Source of the DNA: Pseudisothecium myosuroides
Lineage: Eukaryota > Streptophyta > Bryopsida > Hypnales > Lembophyllaceae
DNA length: 64,000 nucleotides
Direction: 5' to 3'
Assembly: GCA_951799445.1 (NCBI GenBank)
Contig: OX637295.1
Span: forward strand, 26,412,001-26,476,000
Part shown: positions 46,392 to 58,952 of the stretch, in pieces
Layout: every line of letters begins with the position of its first letter
Position numbering within the stretch: position 1 is the stretch's first letter
Position numbers and translations under genes: made by a program
The notes under the pieces: generated by a model
The model's input: only the letters and a program-made list of their open reading frames with translations
What the model was told of the DNA's origin: nothing
The model's database searches: none

Positions 46392-47824
46392 ATGGAGGTC
46401 GAGGTGAAGATCCGCCTGGCCGATGCCGCCGCGCACCAGAAAGTTGCGGCGCTGCTGGCAGCCTCGCACCAGGTCACCCATCTGCAGGAGAATGTGTTCT
46501 TCGATGGAGCGGCCCAGCAGCTCAGTTCCAAGCGCATGGTGCTTCGCCTGCGCTTCTACAACGGCGACCAGCGCTGCATCGTCACGCTCAAGGGCAAGGC
46601 GGTCATCATCGACGGCATTAGCCGTGGCTCGGAGGTTTCTGTCCTCTCCCTTCTCCTTTCTCCTCCTCGCCGTTGTCTGGTCTGTCCTCTCTTGGCCCGT
46701 CCTACCCTCCACTTAGAATGGTCGCCCTAATTGAGCTAAGTTACTGAACCCACTCACGAATCAATTTCAGATCAGTCATCGGAATGCAGGACGCTAAACC
46801 CGTCATTCGAAGTGGGCCCTGCAGGGGAATTGTAAAAATACAGCCCCCTATGTTGTGTCGTGTTAATTCTATGTTCTTCACCTCCCCGTGGAAATTTGGT
46901 GTCTCTGATTGCAAATATGAATTCAAAATTTGCAAATTTTATTAGGTGTGGCAAATAAAAAATTCACTCTGCAGAGCCCACTTCGAATGACGGGTTTAGC
47001 GTCCTGCCATTGGAATTAGGTTATCGCAAATCTGTCACGTGTACGCCGCTACTGCCATGGAAAGCCAGCGTTCGTTGTTTTTTGACATAGCGTACGTCGC
47101 ATCCCTGAGCCGACCCAAGATTCTATCGGCTTATGATCGCAGGGGAGGAGGCTTTTCACAAACAGAAGCTATCTACCCCGAGGTAATTTGAGTAGGTACC
47201 TTATTCGAAATCTGTGCCAGTGCCGCAGGGTCAGAGCCAATTTAGCCCAGCTGCTTGTTTCTCACCACATATTAGGTATTGCACTTGCAATTGCACTCGA
47301 TCATAGAGGAAACCATCGTCCGCAGGTGAGTTACCCATTTGGTGGTATATCCAGTACGCAACGATGTTGCATTGCTTCTGGGATAGTTGGCAAAGATCCA
47401 ATGTGATTACTGGCGTACGCATTTAACCCAATACGTCTCATCGATTCTATTCGGACTGCAGGTAGAGGAGGATATCGACGCTGCGCTAGCAAGATCTTGC
47501 GTTGCAGATGCCTCTCAACTTGTGAATTCCGGCTGCAAGCTGCTTCAACAAATCATCCGTGAGTACGAGTGCGAGAGCTTTGTGTGCCTAGGTGGGTTCA
47601 GGAATGTACGCAACGTGTATGATTGGGAGGGTGTAAAATTGGAGCTGGATGAAACGCATTACGCTTTTGGAACCACGTATGAGATTGAATGTGAGACCAC
47701 TGACCCCGAGAGGTTCCGGCAGCTGCTCGGTGAGCTCTTGGACAAGAACGGGATTTCCTATCGGTATTCTACAATCTCCAAATTCGGAATCTTCAGGGCA
47801 GGTAAAATAGGTGCATTAGACTAG
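46392..47824 (+). CDS. TTM3: triphosphate tunnel metalloenzyme 3 (CYTH domain)
   Basis: CYTH-family enzyme. The Arabidopsis homologue hydrolyses tripolyphosphate inside a metal-binding beta-barrel tunnel. Two exons, 46392-46634 and 47462-47824, separated by an 827-nt phase-0 intron, give 201 residues (Arabidopsis TTM3 is about 210). The ExExK signature MEVEVKIRL is at the N-terminus (Glu2, Glu4, Lys6). Other tunnel residues are in VLRLRFYN, CIVTLKGK, FVCLGGFRNVRNVYDW, KLELDETHYAFG and TYEIECETTDPE. The exon junction gives GISRGSE-VEEDID, matching the family. The ATG at 46392 directly precedes the ExExK motif; an upstream open frame is ignored. The intron holds a 220-bp TIR element. In Arabidopsis the transcript also encodes CDC26 upstream; no such frame is seen here. 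Confidence 0.92.
46787..47006. mobile_element. 220-bp TIR element in the TTM3 intron
   Basis: CAGGACGCTAAACCCGTCAT at 46787 is repeated as the exact complement ending GTCCTG at 47006; the inverted repeats extend about 35 bp to CTGCAG. The interior (a CAGCCCCCTATGTTGTG block, then TTGCAAATATGAATTCAAAA) is shared with 52682-52963 and, reversed, with 60416-60881. No target duplication was identified. Lies wholly inside the TTM3 intron. Confidence 0.8.
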
Positions 47825-48762
47825 TATGAGACAGAAAAGGGGCAGCTAGTTGTTGGATTTGCAGACGTTCTCATCCTGGGCATTGTTGATAGAATGCACG
47901 CTCCTGGAAATTTGCTAGCTCCACTGGTCGTCAGTGCGAGATTGTAGTTCAACAAACTTGATGTTGCATGATTCAGCCTGGTGTCTTTCATGTATTAACT
48001 CTGAGATTCACATCCATGATACACAACTTCACTGTCTTCCTTCTCATACTTCACCGTGGGTCACTACTTTATGTGTATGTACCGGTAGTATATCTATTAT
48101 AGTAAATACAGAAGGTCACGATTTCATTCATATCTTGGGGATGTTCACCTTATCATCCATGTTTTGGTTTATATCCATGTAATGGATCCTTCCATTTACA
48201 AAGAGATTGTTGTAAATTTTGCATCGGGGTGAACTAGTATTAGTGTGTGTTTTTCTATGTGAATCGTTTCCTCTTTTGCAAGTTGATTTCAAGCACCGAA
48301 AAACTCCTCTTCAGTATTCTACGTGCAAACTTTGTGCAAACTTAGTGAGTTTTAACCCCTTAGCATTTGGATGTCCAAAAATAGGACAAGGAATGAAGTT
48401 GAAGACTCTCAATAGACGGAGAATTAGGAAATTTCGTTCATCTATTTTTTGGGGAGTTGAGACATGGTTTCTACATTCATTAGTGATGATGGTGGGAGTA
48501 TTAGTAAGAGCAATTGGAAGAAGAAAATGCTTGCAATGAAACATGTTTAGTTTTGGGGAAAATTTGGATGTCCCTGAGCTAATGGAAGTGTTCAAATGAC
48601 TTTTGGATAGAAAATTATTGTGGGAAAAAATGCGTCGAGCACTCAGGCATTGATTTCTAGCTTTGTTTTCCATTAAGAAAATTAGGGCACTTGTCAAATG
48701 ACGTATTATTCTCATTAAGAAAATTAATAGTATTTGTCGAAAAATGTATTATTCTCATGCAA
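47825..48762 (+). other. TTM3 3' flank
   Basis: Mixed composition after the TTM3 stop, probably with the 3' UTR in its first few hundred bases. No further gene seen. AT-rich repeats begin near 48760. Confidence 0.35.
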
Positions 48763-49696
48763 TTAACCCTTTGAGTTCCTTGATGTTTTTTCCCAACAAC
48801 ACTCAAAAATTGTTATTTTGAGCACAAGTACCAAATTTTGGAAAAAAACATTTTGGACACATGTAACCATAGGATCTTACAATATGCTGGTTTGAGAAGA
48901 TGTGAAAAAAAATTCAAAATTTTCCACTGTGTGGATTGCATGATATTAGCGTTTGAATTGACAAAATTCTTTTTTTGGCCCTACAAAAATCAGGCAACTA
49001 CACTTCACAAGGTCACATTTGTATGAAAAAATATCCAATATGGTGGTTACTCTTTAAACTCATTCTTCAAGGCAAGTTGGCTACATGCTTGAAAAAATTC
49101 AGATCATTTGGAATTGTTCAACATATTAAAAAAATAGTAAGTACAAAAAAATTGAGATTGTTTCAAAACACTAAATTGTTAAGAAGTTAATTATGGAATT
49201 GAAAAATGCCAATCCAATAGTTGTAATGTTGTTATAAACAATTTATGTCCTACGATTTTATTTTTTTCCAAAAGTATTAAAAATTGAGTGAAATAAACAA
49301 CTTCAAAGTTTATTTTAGAGTAGAGAATCCATAATTGCCCGCAAACTAAAATTCCTCATAACTTTTGACTTGTTGATAGAAATGGAATGATTAAAAGCCT
49401 TCCACGTAACTATATATAAATCTAGAATACCTATTTCAAATTTTTGTTTATAAAAAAAGTGATTTTTTTTTATCTGTTCCGACTACCTGGCTCAGGAAAA
49501 AAAATACTCCGTAACATATTAGGCCATCACTTTTGACTCATATTTCCAAATGTCATAAAATTTTGTTCACATAAAAGACATTCCTTGTCCATTACTTTTA
49601 TTGAAATTTCAACCTAAAATATGCAAATTTTGTCACATGTACCTACCCAAAATTGCTATATTGCTAAAAATAGCAAGTTGGTCCTTCACGGGTTAA
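48763..49696 (+). mobile_element. TTAACCC-ended element, family B
   Basis: About 934 bp from TTAACCCTTTGAGTTCC to GTCCTTCACGGGTTAA. The interior matches 56053-56998 in the same orientation and 44216-45143 in reverse, with shared blocks such as ACCATAGGATCTTACAATAT, CTACACTTCACAAGGTCACA and AAAAATAGCAAGTTGGTCC. Non-coding. Confidence 0.7.
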
Positions 49697-50319
49697 ATTA
49701 CAATGTTAGTTGAGCAATTGAGCCTTGAAATGGCGGTGGTACACAAATTGTTATACAAATAATTCATAGTCTCATTCTTGTTAGCATGTTGTACACACTA
49801 CAATTTTTCTCATAATTTTGCATATATCTATTAGTTTATATTGACATGATTTCTTTTCAAGTTAGCAGCTGTCCATGAAGGTCAACTCTAAATTTTTGTA
49901 GTTAAACCTCATGATCTTCATATCGACTACAATTTTCTTAAATTTTATTGCATATTCCAACTATTTGCATGCTAATATTACATATCCTTTGGCAACTTCT
50001 TGCATCCCCAAGAACAATTTTCAACATTGTTCTTTAAAATGTATCCACTTTTCAAGCCTCATTTCACTTCTCTAATGAGTTTGGTTGCTCTAAGGTTAAG
50101 TGTTTTGGCAATGTTGTGATAATAACTATGCTAACAAATATTAGAAGAGATTTGACGACTTTAAAAGACCATTTAAGACTAAAATTCAGGCTAAGATAAT
50201 GGCAAACCAATTATTAGCACTTGGGCTTAATTTTTTGGTGCCAAAGCAATGCCATGTAAGCAACTATGTGATATAAAAGAAGATTGTTTTGGCTTATCAT
50301 GTAAAGCTTTTGGGCCAAA

Positions 50320-51050
50320 TTAACCCCTAAAGGACCAAACTGCCTATTCTAGCAACATAGCAATTTTAGACAGCTCACTACGAACAAGATTTTTATTTGT
50401 TTTCTTTGAAATTTTCAAACAATATGTGGTCAAGGAGTAGCTTTAAGGCACAACAATTTTCATAACTTTTTACCATATTGTTGAAAAGTTATTATATGAT
50501 ATGTAATTTTTTTACACCTGGGCAACTAAAAAAAATGACTTTTTAAGAAATAAAGATTTGAACTTGGTTTCTTAGATTTGTATATATATGTAGAAAGCTT
50601 TGAATCATTCCATTTTGATTTACGAGATAAAAATTATGAGGAGTTTTAGGTTGTGGGCAATTATAAAATCTTTATTGTAAAGTAAATTGTGAAGTTCTTT
50701 ATTTAATTCAACTTTCAAATATTTTTGAAAAAAACAAAAATCATTTGATGTAGACTGTATAATAATTATTATAAAATTACAACCATTGGGATTATTCCAT
50801 AACAATTCTTAACAATTTAGTAATTTGATTCATAATTATTTGACTTCTATCTACTTACTATTTTTTTTCAAACATGAATATGAAATATCTTTTGTTGAAA
50901 TTTTTTTAATATATTTTCAACTTATTTCTTCAACATATTATGGGATATAATTAGTTGTAGGATCCACAAATTTTTGTGTAAAAAATTTGAAAGATGAAAC
51001 CTAACTATTTGGAAAGAGTTGAAAATAATTTTTTTTGAAATCCAAATGTC
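50320..51050 (-). repeat. family B copy, reverse, right end unclear
   Basis: Begins with TTAACCCCTAAAGGACCAAA then CTATTCTAGCAACATAG, as at 44216, and continues with the block GCTTTGAATCATTCCATTTT. The far end is degraded, so only the left limit is well placed. Confidence 0.5.
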
Positions 51051-52681
51051 ATGATCTTGCAAGTGGTAAGGTTTTTTATTCTTAAATTTTAGGAAGGTAT
51101 ATTCTAACAAGTTAACTAAAGAATTCTACATTTGGATTTGTTAATGAATAAATATAAATGAAGATTTTAGCCTTGCTTTGGATCTGAGTGCTTTGAAGCA
51201 GTTTTGGGCCTAAAAACACTAAATTCGGTTAGTTTTAGGGATTATGGATCTTAGCCCTTCAATTGGTTGATTTTGATGCTTTTGATATTTGCCAATAATT
51301 CAGCCTTGATATAAAGTGTCCCTTATCCCCTAAAGATCCTCAAAAAATGGTTGACACTACAAAAATCAACATTTTCTTACAAAAATGCTATTCATCAATT
51401 TTTATTCACTTTAAGTACTTGTATTCATTCTTGATTAGTATCATACCCGACTGCCACGGACAACATTTCATACCAAATAATTAAATAAAGTTGAAAAAAA
51501 GTGGTTTGGCAATTGTTTTTGGAATAAATTAAGAAAATTAAATTTATTTTGGAATTTTTTGCTAACTTTGATAGCCAAGTACGGTATTGGGGGCACAAAC
51601 CAAAAATTGGGGGTATTATGGCAATGTCCACGTTAGAATGAAGCCTCAAAGATGGGGATAAATATTTTTTTCAAGACTACAAAGCCTTTTGACAACGTGG
51701 CAACAAAATATTTTGTCAAGATGTTTTTTCAAGATTGCCGTAAATTCTTAACACTTTTGATAGTATGTGAATTATCAACTTTCAAACCCCATCATTCAAA
51801 TTCCCTTTGCATGGAAGATTTAGGGACTTTAGATTTGAGTTTAACCACTAGTGACAAAAGAGGATGCAATTTTCAAAATAAATTGAAGATTTTCTCCCCT
51901 TTGCAAAAATTGGGACCCCAAATAAAAACAAAAACGTATATATTTTTTTCAACTATTGAATCTTTGTATTAATTTGATTCCCCAAATGTTTGTTTATTTC
52001 CCTGATCTCTATAAAGAAAATGAAGGAAAAATAAAAACAATCTGATATTTGAATTTAGATGCCCCAAATTTTCATGTCAATTTGTTTCAGCTTGCAAATA
52101 GCTTTAGGGATTAAGAATATTATGTCACCTAAAAGCAATCCCACAGCAAGGCGCCAAAGGCACTCAACACGGGCAATGGGCAAGCTGTGGCTTAGAAATT
52201 GCCCCACAGCATGTACGCCAAGTGCCAAAATATGCCCGGCCACTTCAAAAGATGAAGAGGGCACAGGCAAATGGAGAGTCTTGAACGCAGCTTGCCAAGC
52301 TATTTAATAATCTTTTGAATCCCACCTTTTGAAAGCTTCTCTTCAAAAGTTGAAGAGATTCTTTTTAAAATAATAAAATAATAAAAATAATAAAATAAGA
52401 AGTATGGTGCACCTTTGACCACTTCACAAGTTTTTCGTTTCGGCCATGACTCTTCAATTGAAAGGGCGGCATGCCAAACCACAACAAATCTTTGTTTGGC
52501 GCCCACGTTCCGCGTGTTAGTTGTAAGGTTGCTCTAAGTCTTCCCTCAGTTTGTATGTGTGACCAAAATTGGACTTAACTGTGATAATGGAAGTCAAGAT
52601 AATATATGAAAAGACAATTCACTCAACAAGACAATATATTACAAAGAAATAGTTGACCCTATGTGGCATCCATTACACCGT
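51051..52681. other. AT-rich intergenic DNA with one GC-richer block
   Basis: No supportable exon. A GC-richer block at about 52120-52310 gives short frames on both strands without family features. A 1.6-kb stretch with nothing further that I can call. Confidence 0.35.
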
Positions 52682-52963
52682 TGCACATGCACGACACTAA
52701 ATCCGTCCCACAAAGTAAGACAAGTAGGGTGAATTTTGTCTTTTGCAGGGCAAATGTAAAAAAAAACACCCTTACAGTATTTTGTGCCCTGTTAATTCTA
52801 TTTTCTCCACAAATATATATTTTGGGGTCGCCAATTGCAAATATGAATTCAAAATTTGCAAATTTTTTCATGTGTGAAAAATAAAAAATTCCTACATTTT
52901 TCCTATGATAAAATCATCCTACTGGTCCCACTGTGTGGGATGAGTTTAGTTTCCTGCATTGCA
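52682..52963. mobile_element. relative of the TTM3-intron TIR element
   Basis: The same interior as 46787-47006 (TTGCAGGGCAAATGTAAAAA, then TTGCAAATATGAATTCAAAA and TTTGCAAATTTTTTCATGTG) lies between diverged inverted ends, ACACTAAATCCGTCCCAC and GTGTGGGATGAGTTTAGTTT. About 280 bp, non-coding. Confidence 0.65.
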
Positions 52964-53379
52964 CACCAAGTTGTAAGTCCTAGTAGGCATTCTAAAATAT
53001 TGAATCAGTCAAAAATAAAGATTTGAAGTCACCTTGCACATCATAAATCCAAATGGCTCCTTCAAAAAAAAAGATTACTTCTAAGTCATCTTTTAAAATT
53101 GACTGAAAAGCATGGTTTTGGTACTAATGAATTATTAGATACACCAAAAAAATTTATCCATCAAAAAAGTGGCACATTTTATTAGACTTTGTTGGATGTA
53201 AAGATTTTGTAGATCCTTTAGGTTTTCAAAACCCCTAAGAAGTCCAACAATTCACATCAAAGTCGGTAGGGAATAAAAGAACATTTGCAAATGAATATGG
53301 AATTGATCCATGCCTTGAATGTTGCAAAGTACTATTTTATATCTAGTATATTGATTATAGCACAATAAAAAGCATGTTA

Positions 53380-54272
53380 ATACTACAAGACCAAGGCCTT
53401 TTTTTAGCCAAAAAACACTCAAAACTGCCATTTCTCTAGCAAAGAGTAATAAAATTTGAAAACTGTTCTTTTCACACATCTAACTATAGTATCTTGCACC
53501 TAACTAATATGAGAATGTGTGGAAAAAATTTCAGAAGTTTTGACCGCATAGATTGCAACATATCTACGTTTAAAGTGAAAAAAACAAGTTTTTCAAAACA
53601 TTGCGGGACTAGTTTTTTTTACTTTAATTTTTTGCACTACAAATTTTTGAGCTTTAAGTCTTCATTGTGGAAAATTGAGTTGAAAGTCTTAAAAAAAAGA
53701 AAAAGAATTTAAAAGAATTATGTTTTACTCTTCAAAAAATTATTAAATAGATGTAGATACGAGATAGAAGGAAAATCTAAAATATTAATATCTTTCAAAT
53801 GGAATTAAAATATACTAATTGCAAAGGCAAGATTGTTCTAGCAAGCAAACTAAACCATGTGGAATTTTTTTTTGAAATATTGTGAAAATTGCATGTAGAA
53901 ATGAATCCTACAAGTTGTTTTTTCAAGAAGATGCTTTAATTGCCCAAAAAACAAGATTGTCCATAGCTTTCTCATAAAAAATCCAAAATGGAATGAATAA
54001 AAGCTTTCTATGTAGACAAAAATATAATCTATGAGAATAATAAAAAAAATCAAATTTTTGAATTCTTTTTTTGTTGTCGATGATCAACTATGTTTTGAGC
54101 TATTTTGGGCAAAATTTTTGTTCCCAGGCATTAATTGGAAAAAAATTATAGTACCACAAAGCTAATAAATTTTTTAATTTCCAAAAAAAAATTCAAAAAA
54201 TCAAGACAAAAATTCAACTTGTAGGTACCTTCCCAAAATCCCATTTGTTCCCCAAATGGACAAATGGGTTAA
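53380..54272 (+). mobile_element. family A copy
   Basis: Matches the 4150 and 6986 copies in order (a CTGCCATTTCTCTAGCAAAG block, then GAGAATGTGTGGAAAAAATT, CATAGATTGCAACAT and CATAGCTTTCTCATA). Ends near AAATGGGTTAAAGG. The left end is not clear. Non-coding. Confidence 0.6.
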
Positions 54273-54274
54273 AG

Positions 54275-55790
54275 GTAGTTACAAGAAACACTTCATGTTT
54301 TTCCATCAAAATTGCGTTGAGGATTTTTTGGCCATAGGACTAGTAGTATTATGCAGCGCTACCAATACTACGTGTTAGCAACGCCTTGACAAATCTAAAC
54401 CGTCGATCCAAAGAAACCTACAATTCTAAACCGTCGATTTAGTATTATATTGTACTATGCAATACTACAAACTACTACGGAGTACTACACAAGCCACTGG
54501 GAGCAAAAAATAGAAAAAAAGGAGTCTATGAGTTTTATTTTTATTTTTAGGAAATAAAAAAAATTCAAAAAAATTCCATAGAAAAAGCCATTTTGCTAGA
54601 GAAGATTGTGTTTGCATTGCACCAAAAAATTCATGAAGGAAATTTTTTCCTTCTTTGAAACTTCGCGCAAAGGAAGGTTACTTTTATTCTATGTGTACAA
54701 CTGACATGTTGCTATTTCATAAAAACTCATTGTCAGCCCTTGTAATATTAGGGCTGCTTCACACTATGCCCAAAGGTCGAGAGTCCGTCGGTTTCCACCA
54801 ATGAGATTTCAGAAAACCAAGACTTTGGACTCTTGACCCTTCACACTATGTCGGAAGATCCAAAGTCCGTCACCCTTAAAACTGCCTACATGGCAATGGT
54901 CTCGCGACGGACTCTCGACCATAGTTTGGATTGGCCAAAAATAGCTATCCAAACTATGGTCAATAGTCCGTTGAATTTTTTTTAGAAAAATGTTAGAAAT
55001 GACAAGATTGCAGCCGTTAGATTAGAGTGGATTTGCAGTTTTGGCAGTAGGTAGGTAGTACACCCCTTTTGTTATTTGTTATTTGTTGCCATTGGGATTT
55101 GAAACCTAGTCTCTACCATTACAATGGAGAGTCTCTGCATTCAATGAACCTACTTCCCTTCACCTACTTCCCTTCAATGACCAATCCCACCCTTTTATTC
55201 CATTTATACTCTTCATATTCCTTGTTTGATGAGAAGAGCACGTGCTGTGACTTTTTTTCCAAGGCCATTTTGGACTCCTTTCTCATGTTTTTTTAATCTT
55301 TTACTTGAAAAAATTGACACATGGGTGAGGTTTGGACTTTGGGCTTGGCCTTTGGAGGCTTCACACTATAGCCAGCCAAAGGCTCCAATTCCTAAATTCT
55401 AGGACCTATTTATTGCCCATTTCTTTGGACCCTCACCAAAGATTGGACTCTCACTTCCACGGACTCTCGACTTGGTCGGGCATAGTGTGAAGTGGCCCTC
55501 AGTAGACCTCCAATATGTCCAATTTGTGACTTCAAATTTGCATTTTTGGGTCAAAAATAGGACTACAACCCCCCAAAATGGCCAAGATAGACACCCAGTT
55601 GGAGTTAGGTTAAAAATAATAAAATAATTTGAAAATTTTGAAAAAATTATTCAATATCTACAACTATCGCATCTACCTTCATTCCAAATTTCATGACAAA
55701 CGGACAAACAATGCAAAAGTTATGAGCAAAAGAACACCTATCCGAGCGTAAGGGTATAAGAAATTGGACAAGTGTTTCTTGCAATCACTC
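54275..55790. mobile_element. GATTGCAAGAAACAC element with a nested AGGGC element
   Basis: The right end, read on the minus strand, is GTGATTGCAAGAAACACTTG, identical to 16052. The left end TAGTTACAAGAAACACTTC is a diverged version. The 750-bp AGGGCTGCTT element is inserted inside. The left end is weak, so the full span is tentative. Confidence 0.4.
54750..55499. mobile_element. 750-bp AGGGCTGCTTCACACTATGC TIR element
   Basis: The left end AGGGCTGCTTCACACTATGC, followed by GGTCGAGAGTCCGTCGG, is mirrored at the right, whose complement reads AGGGCCACTTCACACTATGC then GTCGAGAGTCCGTGG. Terminal inverted repeats are about 40 bp. The left half shares text with 45737-45971. It contains short frames but no transposase. 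hAT-like ends; no 8-bp TSD found. Confidence 0.75.
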
Positions 55791-56052
55791 GTAACGAAGA
55801 TACAAGGACAAAAGATGGTAAGATCAATATTTTCTTATAAACTATCATCATTTCAAGCTAACCAATTCAAAGTAATATTCAACATATATAATGATGATTG
55901 GAAGGATCTACACTTCAAACATGTACAAATTTTAATTCTTGAAATGAAAGAACTCACAACTGAACCTACATTAGAAACGACCTATACTTCAATCTCTAGC
56001 TACCTAAAAGAAGACTTTGCAAAGATTTCACTTGCCCCAAAAGATCTAGACA

Positions 56053-56998
56053 TTAACCCCTAAAATTCCTTAATTATGTTTTCACCAAAAATGCTCCCAA
56101 ATTGCAATTTCTAATACAAGTACCAAATTTTGGAAGAATTTTTTTTTGGACATAGGCAACCATAGGATCTTGTACTATGTTGAGATGAGAACATGTGGTA
56201 AAAATTTAAGAAATTTTCACCTTGTGGATTGCAAGATATGGGCTTTCAAATTCATAAAAATCTTTTGGGGGGTCCTGCAAAAAACAGGTCAGCTACACTT
56301 CACAAGGTCACATTTATATGAAAAAATGTCCAAGATGGTGGTGCTTCTTTGAATTCATTGTTTGGATTCATTCTTCAAGGCAAGTGGTCTACATGCTTGA
56401 AAATTTTCAAATCATTTGGAATTGTCCAACATATAGGAAAAAATTAGTAAGTAGAAAGAAGTAGAAAATGATTCAAAAATACAAAATTGTTAAGAGTTTA
56501 ATTATGGAATCAAAAAATTCCAATTCCAATGGTTGTAATGTTGTAATAAACAATCTACATCCACGTTCTGTTTTGGTTTTTAAATATTGAAAATTGCATT
56601 AAATAAACAACTTCAAAGTTTATTTTAGTGTAGAGAATCTGTACTAATCCGCAAACTAAAACTCATAACTTTTGACTCATTGATTGAAATGGAATGATTA
56701 AAAGCTTTCCGCTTATACATAAATCTATAAATCCAATTTCAAATTTTTGTTTGTGAAAGGAGTGATTTTTTTTTTATTTGCCCGGATTGCCCATTTACAA
56801 AAAAAAAACATGTTATGCCATAACTTTTGATTCATACAATATTTTCAAATGTCATGAAATTTAGTGCACATGGAAAATATTCCTTGTCCACATCTTCTAT
56901 TAAAATTTTAGCCTAAAATATGCAAATCCTCATTTACATTAGCCTACCTAAAATTTTTTATGTTGCCAAAAAATGCATGCTTGTCTTTCAGAGGTTAA
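56053..56998 (+). mobile_element. TTAACCC-ended element, family B
   Basis: TTAACCCCTAAAATTCC at the left and GTCTTTCAGAGGTTAA at the right, 946 bp apart. Colinear with 48763-49696 (ACCATAGGATCTTGTACTAT, CTACACTTCACAAGGTCACA and others). Non-coding. Confidence 0.7.
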
Positions 56999-58750
56999 GC
57001 ATTCATTACATTCAACTAGTCTAAAGATATTCTATATAATTGCATCTATATTGTTTTTTTTAATGTTTAGAGATAAAGACTATGAATTAAAAAAATTAAT
57101 TTCTATAATAGATCCAACTTTCTTCAATATATGATTTTTTGCCTGGGATAAAATTTTCAAATTCTGAATTGCAATAGTGCCTAGTTGGTCACAAGATATT
57201 TGCGTTTGAAGAGGGTGGAGAAATTCCAGGTTTTACACGCCTTGCCTACTTAGATATTCAGGGCTTTGAATAATGTTTGCTTAAAATTATTGTACTATGC
57301 ATGTTGAGTTTAAGAGTTTTCATATTGAAGAATTGAATTGAAAGTCTACCGAACAGGAAAAAAAACACCAAAAGAAAATGCTTGATTTTCATTCTTCAAT
57401 AAATTATTAAGTAGAAGTGGGTCCCAGATTCAATATGAACTAAATTGTTAATAGCTCTAGAGTAAAATCAGAACACAATAATTCCAACAATGAGATTATT
57501 CTACTCAGGGTTATAATAACCCTTCAAACCATTTCTTTCCTTAGATGTAAAAAGTAACAATGAAAAACCTCGATATTTCCAAGAAATGCTTAGATTGTCC
57601 AAAAAAAAGATCATTTGTAAGTCTTACATTGCTTATCCAAATGAAATGAATCAAAACTCTCCACCAAGACAAAAGCACAATTTGTAAGAAATTATTTCTA
57701 TAAATTTTATTTCGGGTTTTTGTGGATTCCTTTTTTGGCTTGACAATTCGTAAATTGTATTTGAAGATGGTATAACTTTGGCTCCCAAGTAAAAAAAATA
57801 AAAATAAAATTTCCAGAAGGTAATGTGTTTTCCTATATCAATTCCTAAATGCACAAGGCCTTTTGTGGTTTAAAAACATCATTGTTTTTGAAGTGTTATG
57901 GGTCTAAATGTCACTATGGTGTAGAAATCTCAACCAACAGTCTTGTAGCATACATATTGTAGGTGATGTGAATCAAATTTGGAGTCATTTGGCCATGTGA
58001 ATTGTCATAGTCTCAAAAAAGGATGCTAAATTTTTTGTGGCAACATATTTTGAGGCAAAGTTTGATTTTAAACCCACCCAGGCAAATGATGTTGTAGAAT
58101 TATTTTTTCCAAAAAACTTTGAACTAAAAAAAGTTTTAAAATCAAGTTGAATTTCATTTCTAAGAATCTATTTGAGATTTTGAGCCTCAAATCAAAAGTT
58201 ATGGACAAATTTTAGAGAGGGGTTGGAAGGGACATTTTTTTTGACATTTTCAAACATCTTCTTTGAATTTTGTCTATAACTTTTGATTGGAGTCTTGAAA
58301 TCTGAATTGGATTTTTGGAGGTGAAATTTAGATTAATTTTCCAAAAAAAATTTGGATAAAAAAATTTTAGAAAAAATTATTCTACTATGCGTAAATGAGG
58401 TCTGAAGTTGTATTCCAAACATAATTTTTACGTTTTGACAATGAATGGTCAAGCTCTCATCTTCAAATTATCTTACATTTTTTGAGGACTCATGATGGCG
58501 AATGGATTTCAATATAAAAATGTTGTCCTCACCATTCATTTCTTTAAATGTCAGTGATGTCATTCCTTCATTTTACAATCAAATTTTCTTTTTGATGGTA
58601 TACGGTAAAATTGCATTGGTATGTGTGATTACTCAATGAATTCTCTGAATTTTTGACAAACCATCTTTCTCTACAATTATTTTTTGATCTCTATGTTTGG
58701 TCATAGAAATAACATAAAAAAATTAAAGCACATTATAAGTATATTGCCAC
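56999..58750. other. AT-rich intergenic DNA, partial family A copy
   Basis: A degraded family-A-like segment is visible at about 57170-57860. 57880-58750 is AT-rich unique-looking DNA with repeated TTTTGACATTTTC and AACTTTTGATT stretches. No gene. Confidence 0.4.
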
Positions 58751-58952
58751 CACTACAAGAGAAAGGGGTGTTTTAAGTAGTGTCCTAGACATCACGTCTT
58801 TTAAGTAACGTCTTTTAAGTAAGTTTTTAAGTAAAATTTTACTAAAAAGACAATCTTTTTAGTAAAATTTTACTTAAAAACTTACTTAAAAGACGTTACT
58901 TAAAAGACGTGATGTCTAGGACACTACTTAAAACACCCCTTTCTCTTTAGTG
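58751..58952. mobile_element. CACTA-type fold-back MITE, near-perfect hairpin (202 bp, TSD CAC)
   Basis: CACTACAAGAGAAAGGGGTG at the left and its complement (ending CTCTTTAGTG) at the right. The two ~98-base arms are identical except for a one-base indel near the terminus, with a loop of a few bases. CAC flanks both sides (58748-58750, 58953-58955). The CACTACAAGA terminus and 3-bp TSD indicate the CACTA superfamily. Arm identity implies a recent origin or continued homogenisation. Confidence 0.9.
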
